Source of the DNA: an uncultured Planctomycetaceae bacterium
Lineage (GTDB): Bacteria > Planctomycetota > Planctomycetia > Pirellulales > Pirellulaceae
Assembly (NCBI GenBank): GCA_903921945.1
Contig: CAIXSC010000433.1
Coordinates: forward strand, 1-28,777
Length of the DNA stretch: 28,777 nucleotides
Direction: 5' to 3'
The first letter of the stretch is position 1. Every line of letters starts with the position of its first letter. The notes under the pieces were generated by a model that was not told the origin of the DNA, did no database searches, and saw only the letters and a program-made list of their open reading frames with translations. Made by a program: the position numbers and the translations under genes. Positions 23,737 through 28,777 of the stretch are shown here, one piece after another.

Positions 23737-24480
23737 ATGACGCCTAAACCGCACATCCTGGTCGTCGATGACGAGCCGCATCTGGCAGTCGGTATCCGCT
23801 TCAATCTGGAAGCGTCCGGTTATCGCGTGACCACAGCGGCCGACGGTCCGGCCGCGCTGCGAGTGATGGAAGCCGTTCCGCAGGACGTCGATCTGGTGAT
23901 TCTCGACTTGATGTTGCCCGGAATGAGCGGTTACGCGGTGTGCGAATCGATCCGCCGCGCCGGTAACTCGGTGCCGATCCTGATCCTCAGCGCACGCACC
24001 CTCTCCGAAGACCGGACACGTGGATTCGATGTCGGAGCTAATCAGTATCTATCCAAGCCCTTTGAGCTGGACGAATTGATGAGCCGCGTGCGCAACTTGC
24101 TGGCGCATCGACCGCGGCCGTCCAGCGGACCGGGGGATGCCACCGTCCCGCCGCCTCCGCCCCGAGCGGATCTCTTCCGCTTCGCGAGCGTCGAGGTGAA
24201 TTTCCAGACATTCGAAGTCCGGGTCGAAGGCCATGCCGTGCAACTCACCTCGCTGGAAATGAAGTTGCTCCGGTACTTCATCGAAAACGAGGGCCGCGTC
24301 ATCCCGCGCAACGAGCTGCTGGAAAAAGTCTGGAACATGCCCGGACATCTCAATACACGCGCCCCCGATCAGTTCATCCGCCGACTGCGCAAGCTGTTCG
24401 AACCGAATCCGGCCGATCCCCGCTACTTCCTTACCCTTCGCGACACGGGCTATCGCTTTGTCGCCTCTGGAAAACCCTAG
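23737..24480 (+). CDS. OmpR/PhoB-type DNA-binding response regulator (orphan)
   Basis: 247-residue two-component regulator. The receiver domain (5-122) has the acidic pocket Asp11-Asp12, phospho-acceptor Asp57 in VILDLMLPGMSG, Ser85 and Lys107 in YLSKPFEL: all key residues are present. A Pro-rich linker (about 125-143) leads to a winged-helix domain (145-245) with VQLTSLEMKLLRYFIENEGRV-type sequence, the recognition helix near TRAPDQFIRRLRKLFE, and the wing ending LRDTGYRFVA. I choose ATG 23737 because the receiver begins there; a TTG 4 codons upstream is possible and no ribosome site is clear. No histidine kinase is adjacent. The next gene starts 14 nt downstream, so the hydrolase may be co-transcribed or a target (inference). 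Confidence 0.94.
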   Translation: MTPKPHILVVDDEPHLAVGIRFNLEASGYRVTTAADGPAALRVMEAVPQDVDLVILDLMLPGMSGYAVCESIRRAGNSVPILILSARTLSEDRTRGFDVGANQYLSKPFELDELMSRVRNLLAHRPRPSSGPGDATVPPPPPRADLFRFASVEVNFQTFEVRVEGHAVQLTSLEMKLLRYFIENEGRVIPRNELLEKVWNMPGHLNTRAPDQFIRRLRKLFEPNPADPRYFLTLRDTGYRFVASGKP

Positions 24481-24493
24481 ACTGGACTCGCCG

Positions 24494-26728
24494 ATGCCCC
24501 GCCGACTCGCTGACCTCCGACCACACCCCAGCGTTCGAACGCGTGCCCGCTTGGTCCGCCGAAGGATAGCCGCCGGTCGCCCCGTAACCTTGGGGCTCGC
24601 GAGTGTCCGGACGGGCGCAATCTCGATCTGCCTGGTGGTCGTCGGTGCGATCGTCCCCCTGTCGATGAACGTCGCTGGGGCCGCTGAACCGGGTGCCGGA
24701 TCTGCGGCGGCCGGATCAGCGGGGACCAGAGCGACTGGAACGCGAGTGCTTCCCGAGCGGCCCGCAGGGGTTCGCCAACCGTCGCCGCTCTACCAGCGGT
24801 TGCAACGGCAAGCGAACAAGGCGCTTGGGGAACGCCGAGCGGCCTACGAAAAGCTCAAGACGGCCGCCGACATCGCCGCCTGGCAACAAGCGCGCCGGCA
24901 GATCTTCCTGGAGACGCTCGGTCCATTGCCGGAACGGGGCGAACTGCGGGCCCAGACCGTCGGCACCTTGGCCGGCGACGGCTTTCGTGTCGAGAAAGTG
25001 CTTTTCGAGAGCCGTCCTGGCCACCATGTCGCCGGCAACTTGTATTTGCCGCTCACGCCCGGCCCGCATCCGGCCGCGATTGTCCCGTGCGGACACAGCT
25101 TCAACGGAAAAGCGGCCGACGGCTACCAGCGGGTCAGTAAGTTGCTGGCCTGCAACGGAGTAGCCGCCCTCTGCTACGACCCGATTGGCCAGGGGGAACG
25201 CTATCAAACCTTCGGCGCCGACCAACGGCCGTTGGGTGGCAACTATCAGGGAGGCGCCTCCAGCGTTGCCCAACTCGCAGGCATCCCGGGCGGTCCTAAA
25301 TTCAATCCGGTCGAGGAACACACGCTGATCGGAATAAGCTCGATTCTGGTCGGCGCGAACACGGCGACCTACCGAATCTGGGATGGCATGCGCGCGATTG
25401 ACTACCTGGCCAGCCGCGCCGACATCGACGCGAAGCGGATCGGCTGCACCGGCAATTCGGGCGGTGGCACGCTAACCGCCTATCTGATGGCGCTCGATGA
25501 ACGGATCGTCGCCGCCGCCCCGACTTGCTACCTGACGAGTTTCGAACGGCTGCTCGCCACCGCCGGTCCGCAAGACGCCGAACAGAACTTGTTCGGCCAG
25601 TTATCCCGCGGACTGGACGAGGCGGACTATGTGTTGATGCGCGCTCCGAAGCCGACCTTGCTGTGCGCGGGAACTCGGGACGCCACGTTCGATATCGCCG
25701 GCACTTGGGACATCCTTCGGGACGCTAAACGTGTCTATGGGCGACTTGGCTACGCGGAACGGGTCGACATCGCTGAAGCGGACGAGCCGCACGGGTTTAC
25801 CAAACCGTTGAGAGAAGCGGCGACTCGCTGGTTGGTCCGCTGGCTGGTCGGCAAGGACCAAGCGATTTTCGAGCCCGAATGGAAGGCGTATACCGCCACC
25901 GAACTGCAATGCTCGCCCCAGGGCCAAGTGATGTTCCTGGCCCAGGAACGCAGCGTGTTCGACTTCAATCGCGACGAAGCGAACCGGCTCGCTCCACGGC
26001 GAAAGGCCGCCTGGGCCGCCCAGTCGCCGGCCGAGCGGATCGCCACGGTCCGCCGCGTCGCCGGTATTCGCGAAGGCGCGCCTTGGAATACCACGGTCGA
26101 AGTCGTGGCGACGGAGCGATTCCCCGGATTCGAACGGCGGAAGTTGGTGCTGAAACGCGACGACGGGGTCGAACTGCCGGGATTGCTGTACCTCCCCGAG
26201 TCGCCTCGGCCGGACGCCGCCGCCGTGCTCTACGTCGACAGCCAGGGAAAACAGGCCGGGGCGGCGATGGGCGGCGCCTGCGAATCGGCGGCGCGCGGCG
26301 GACAGTTGGTGCTCGCCTTCGACCCCCAGGGGCTGGGGGAAACGTTGGTGCGTCATCCGCGCGACTGGGGCCGAGAACTCTTCGGACCCAACACCCAGGA
26401 GTTTTTCCTGGCGTACATGCTCGGGCAATCGCTGGTGGGCCTGCACGCCGAGGACATCTTGGCGGCGGCCCAGTTCCTTTCGCGATTCGGCGAACCTCCC
26501 GCGCCCCGGCTTGTCTCTCTAGATGCGCGGGGCACGGCCGCGCAACTCGCGGCTTTGCACGCACGTTTCGTGGAACCGGTCCGCTTCGCGGCGGCCGTTC
26601 CAGCCGCGTACAACGACCTGCCACGCTCCTGGACCGAGCTGCTCGATTCGCCCGCCGCCGGCGATCGTTTGCCGCTTGCTATTCACGCCGTGCTGGCATC
26701 GTACGAATTGGCGGATTTGGGACGGTAG
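24494..26728 (+). CDS. Secreted or anchored alpha/beta hydrolase, acetylxylan-esterase-like, two hydrolase halves
   Basis: 744 residues from ATG 24494. A 40-residue basic lead precedes a hydrophobic segment (41-62, ISICLVVVGAIVP), a signal peptide or anchor ending near AGAAE. The first hydrolase half (about 140-455) resembles acetylxylan esterase/dienelactone-hydrolase-type enzymes: YDPIGQGER (228-236), nucleophile elbow GCTGNSGGGT with Ser322, acid Asp396 or Asp400 in GTRDATFD, and His433 in EPHGF. The second half (about 535-744) repeats the fold pattern, e.g. LAFDPQGLGE (607-616), but at the elbow has LVSLDARGTAA with Asp in place of the Ser and no clear His, so it appears catalytically dead. 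It follows the response regulator stop by 13 nt. Its likely role is de-esterification of polysaccharide (inference). Confidence 0.85.
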   Translation: MPRRLADLRPHPSVRTRARLVRRRIAAGRPVTLGLASVRTGAISICLVVVGAIVPLSMNVAGAAEPGAGSAAAGSAGTRATGTRVLPERPAGVRQPSPLYQRLQRQANKALGERRAAYEKLKTAADIAAWQQARRQIFLETLGPLPERGELRAQTVGTLAGDGFRVEKVLFESRPGHHVAGNLYLPLTPGPHPAAIVPCGHSFNGKAADGYQRVSKLLACNGVAALCYDPIGQGERYQTFGADQRPLGGNYQGGASSVAQLAGIPGGPKFNPVEEHTLIGISSILVGANTATYRIWDGMRAIDYLASRADIDAKRIGCTGNSGGGTLTAYLMALDERIVAAAPTCYLTSFERLLATAGPQDAEQNLFGQLSRGLDEADYVLMRAPKPTLLCAGTRDATFDIAGTWDILRDAKRVYGRLGYAERVDIAEADEPHGFTKPLREAATRWLVRWLVGKDQAIFEPEWKAYTATELQCSPQGQVMFLAQERSVFDFNRDEANRLAPRRKAAWAAQSPAERIATVRRVAGIREGAPWNTTVEVVATERFPGFERRKLVLKRDDGVELPGLLYLPESPRPDAAAVLYVDSQGKQAGAAMGGACESAARGGQLVLAFDPQGLGETLVRHPRDWGRELFGPNTQEFFLAYMLGQSLVGLHAEDILAAAQFLSRFGEPPAPRLVSLDARGTAAQLAALHARFVEPVRFAAAVPAAYNDLPRSWTELLDSPAAGDRLPLAIHAVLASYELADLGR

Positions 26729-26731
26729 GCG

Positions 26732-26986
26732 ATGGACGAAAAACGTCGAATGCGGGAAGAGAAGCGGGAACTGAAGAAATCCGGGACCCGTCGGCTACGA
26801 CGCCATTTGAAAGACCCTAACTCCGACCCCGATGATTTCGACTACGGCCGCAAACGCTCCGAGGTCATGAATACGCCCCGGCCGCCACGCAAACCCGCCC
26901 GAAGCCCATCCGCCAACCCCAACGACGAGCCGGCCAGCGATGGCAAGTCCGCACGGACTGTCGAAGAGAACGGGGATCGCGTCTAG
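26732..26986 (+). CDS. Small basic protein, uncharacterised
   Basis: 84 residues beginning 3 nt after the hydrolase stop, so almost certainly in the same transcript. The N-terminus is strongly basic and helical (EKRRMREEKRELKKSGTRRLRR, about residues 3-24, shown in part), followed by an acidic PNSDPDDFDYGRKRS and a Pro/Ser/Asn-rich disordered tail. I recall similar short Lys/Arg-rich proteins with a DFDYG-like motif in planctomycete genomes. No fold or function is known to me; the basic helix could bind nucleic acid. Real-gene evidence is the tight spacing and the ordered basic-acidic pattern. Confidence 0.65.
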   Translation: MDEKRRMREEKRELKKSGTRRLRRHLKDPNSDPDDFDYGRKRSEVMNTPRPPRKPARSPSANPNDEPASDGKSARTVEENGDRV

Positions 26987-27438
26987 CTTCTCCCATGTCG
27001 TGGCGAGTGGCGGCGATACTTGCATGGAGGCTGTTCCGCCAAGGTGTCTTCCCGGTTGCTTCGCCCTTTCAGGCATCGCTGTGAAGCATTTGTTCCTCTT
27101 TGCCGCATCGCTCCCCGAAATGCGGGGAAGTCTGTTCTTGTGGTCGCGTAGCGACAACCGATGGTGGCGAGGCACGAAGCTTCGGCGGGACCCACACGAA
27201 TCCCGGATGGACCGAATCTAAAGCGAAACTCGGCGGTCGATGGCGAACTCGTATTTGGCCAGTTTCTGCGGGATGACGGGTCGGAGGGGATCGAAAAGTG
27301 GCTGGCAGGTTGCCCGTTTTTTCCAACGACACCGGAACACGTGCCGCGGACCACGGAGTGGTCCGCATCTTTGCACCAACGCTCGGTCCCATCAGCCGGC
27401 TCAGGGCCAGCGGCCGGTTTCTCTTCGATCACCCGATG

Positions 27439-27483
27439 CCTCCTGCAATCCGGCCTCCTGCAATCCGGCCTCCTGCAATCCGG
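27439..27483. repeat. 15-bp tandem repeat (3 perfect copies)
   Basis: CCTCCTGCAATCCGG occurs at 27439, 27454 and 27469 without mismatch. It lies about 150 bp upstream of the right-edge gene. Confidence 0.95.
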
Positions 27484-27624
27484 CTGCCGGCGAACCGGCC
27501 GTTCGCGCGGCTCGGCTGATAGACGATCGCGGAAAAGTGGCGGCCGCTTCCAAGAATGGACCGCGAGCGGCGAATACCGTCCACAGGCTAGGTCAAAAAC
27601 AGCGAAGGTGGGTCGAGCAGACTC

Positions 27625-27629
27625 GGAGG
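27625..27629 (+). promoter_or_regulatory. Ribosome binding site of the right-edge gene
   Basis: GGAGG, 6 nt before ATG 27636. It fixes the start of a reading frame that is otherwise easy to miss because it has no stop in the window. Confidence 0.75.
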
Positions 27630-27635
27630 TGCCGC

Positions 27636-28777
27636 ATGTCCCTCATGGCGCGAGTCGCGGAAAAAAATGAGGATTCGCGAGTATTGTGGCGAGCGATCCT
27701 GCGTTTCGACGACGTCGAAATCGCCGATCAATTGTTTTGGCTGGTCGCCCACGAACGCATGCAGCCACACGAAACGGCGGCAGCGAAACACGCTTTAACG
27801 ACCACGACTCTTGAAATCTACATCCGATCGATTCTCGTGCCGGAATTCTTTCCAGTTGGGATTGTCGCTTTCAGTTTCATTGCATCGTTGATCGTATTTA
27901 TCGCTTTCGTGGCTAGTCAAGAATTATTCTTTTTAATATTTTCGCTTTTCATTTTGTTATACTCTCTTGTATGGCTATTCATCACTCGTTTGATGCGAAA
28001 CCCTACAACCAGCGTCTCTATTTCCGAGAATGAGACCTGGGAACAGTGCTTGGCGCAGCATCCTGATTTGCTCCGCAGGCTACGACGGCGCGGCCACCTC
28101 CATGGGGTGTGGCCTCCATCCGACACGGAATTGGCTTGCGCGATCCAAAGACAACTGGACAAATATCCACGCGTCGCCGATCCGCGCGACGCCGAACCGA
28201 CAACTCCTTCGGAGTTGCGTCAGGAGACAATTGCGGCATTAACGAAAATGGTGAGCCGTTTTCCGGGGCATGTCCCGCCTTCCGCCATACCGGATTGGGT
28301 TTCGCAACTGGGAGACAACGATTGGAGGAACCGCTTCAACGCGAGACTCGTCATCCGCGCCGTTGGCATCGATGCCATCCCGGATTTATGGCGGGCGAAA
28401 CAACGCAACCATGCGCGTCGTCTGTCAAAACACTTGATCCGCATCGTCATCCAAGACAACCAGTCGCGGTTCGCCGACCCAGAGCAGTTCGTATGCGTGG
28501 ATTGCTTTTCGCGATTCCAAATGTTTCGGTATGCCTGGGACATCGAGCCACACCAGGCAGTCAAGTTTTCCGGGGGGCCTGACAAGGATCGATACAGTGC
28601 CTGTCCGACATGCAAAAGCGCTAGACGTGCCCGAAAGATATCTAAGGTTGTTTGCGTCGTCGGCCACTCCGCCGTCTTCGGCAGCCCACGCTATGCCTTT
28701 TCCACTTCTTCCGGAGAATGTCTGTTTGTCGAAAGCTCGGGAACTAATGAGATGCCACCCTCCGGCCTGAATCGCGG
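27636..28777 (+). CDS. Unrecognised membrane protein with Cys-pair (zinc-ribbon-like) region, 3' end cut by window edge
   Basis: A frame of 380 codons runs from ATG 27636, with a GGAGG site, to the right edge without a stop. Residues 1-60 are soluble and helical. Residues 72-94 and 97-118 are two close hydrophobic spans forming a membrane hairpin. A cytoplasmic-looking part follows: WEQCLAQHPDLLRRLRRRGH (135-154), a helical stretch VSQLGDNDWRNRFNARLVIRA-like around 222-242, then two Cys pairs, CVDC (287-290) and CPTC (323-326), spaced as in a zinc ribbon. After that comes VVCVVGHSAVFGSPRYAF. I recognise no family. The membrane-hairpin codons are markedly AT-rich (TTA, ATA, TTT), unlike the GC-rich neighbours, which hints at a different origin, though hydrophobic codons explain part of it. 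Confidence 0.75.
   Translation, partial: MSLMARVAEKNEDSRVLWRAILRFDDVEIADQLFWLVAHERMQPHETAAAKHALTTTTLEIYIRSILVPEFFPVGIVAFSFIASLIVFIAFVASQELFFLIFSLFILLYSLVWLFITRLMRNPTTSVSISENETWEQCLAQHPDLLRRLRRRGHLHGVWPPSDTELACAIQRQLDKYPRVADPRDAEPTTPSELRQETIAALTKMVSRFPGHVPPSAIPDWVSQLGDNDWRNRFNARLVIRAVGIDAIPDLWRAKQRNHARRLSKHLIRIVIQDNQSRFADPEQFVCVDCFSRFQMFRYAWDIEPHQAVKFSGGPDKDRYSACPTCKSARRARKISKVVCVVGHSAVFGSPRYAFSTSSGECLFVESSGTNEMPPSGLNR

Larger units (their letters stand above)
26987..27635. other. Intergenic stretch without a convincing gene
   Basis: Frames on both strands are open for 100-170 codons but have no recognisable product and translate into low-order sequence. Visible structure: a small hairpin CCCCG-AAATG-CGGGG near 27112-27126, and a 15-bp triple repeat at 27439-27483. 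The promoter of the right-edge gene should lie near the end; I could not define it. The block around 27040-27230 may be a dispersed intergenic repeat or a decayed gene. Confidence 0.5.

Noticed and set aside
26983..27432. 149-codon minus-strand frame.
   Set aside because: No ribosome site, no domain pattern and overlapping open frames on the other strand; treated as non-coding or decayed.
27161..27670. 169-codon plus-strand frame including LLQSG repeats.
   Set aside because: The repeats only reflect the 15-bp DNA repeat, composition looks random, and it overlaps the better-supported gene at 27636.
28109..28582. 157-codon plus-strand frame inside the right-edge gene.
   Set aside because: It lies in another frame of a 380-codon open gene with a good ribosome site.
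1..28777. tRNA, rRNA, IS elements, phage genes and known defence systems.
   Set aside because: Looked for characteristic motifs on both strands and found none; the right-edge gene alone is not enough to call a defence system.

Overview
The window reads as a chromosomal segment of a GC-rich planctomycete (Planctomycetota, probably Pirellulales-like; inference). The reasons are a single giant tandem UvrA polypeptide (a PVC-group trait also known from Chlamydia), TAT-exported Gfo/Idh/MocA and glycosylasparaginase enzymes, large secreted proteins of a planctomycete type, a two-half acetylxylan-esterase-like hydrolase, and a tiny Lys/Arg-rich protein I associate with these bacteria. No phage, IS element, CRISPR array, tRNA or rRNA was seen.

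Layout. Positions 1-22653 are almost entirely minus-strand. In transcription order from the right: hpt -> two GT4 glycosyltransferases (22653-19783, ATGA overlap then a 4-nt gap); a secreted 655-aa protein (19627-17660, with terminator); an RpoD-like sigma factor (17156-15285); a lipoprotein (15126-14278, with terminator); a Cys/His-rich exported 128-aa protein (13833-13447, with a candidate promoter and a terminator); a 2507-aa tandem UvrA (13244-5721); a Gfo/Idh/MocA oxidoreductase (5587-4295); and an operon of a secreted HEAT-repeat protein, TAT glycosylasparaginase and CutC (4059 to the left edge). From 22910 the genes are on the plus strand: an esterase, an orphan OmpR-type response regulator, a two-half alpha/beta hydrolase, a small basic protein, a 650-bp stretch without a convincing gene, and an unfamiliar membrane protein with a Cys-pair (zinc-ribbon-like) region. 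The last gene has unusually AT-rich sequence and runs off the right edge.

How the genes relate. The only tight transcriptional units are HEAT-glycosylasparaginase-cutC, hpt-GT4-GT4, and probably response regulator-hydrolase-small basic protein. UvrA (nucleotide excision repair), the sigma factor and hpt are housekeeping. Much of the rest is exported (TAT, Sec or lipoprotein signals), fitting a heterotroph with a busy periplasm that degrades glycans and glycoconjugates.

Most notable: (i) UvrA has four ABC modules plus a C-terminal tail of about 310 residues that is itself a tandem duplication starting with an MPW-x5-KWH motif, and its third ABC signature reads LSNGE instead of LSGGE; (ii) the 22-Cys/11-His exported protein; (iii) a recurring habit of 14-16-bp tandem repeats in low-constraint places, both in-frame protein linkers and intergenic DNA; (iv) the unrecognised right-edge gene. 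All function calls rest on reading motifs and family knowledge; no database search was possible.
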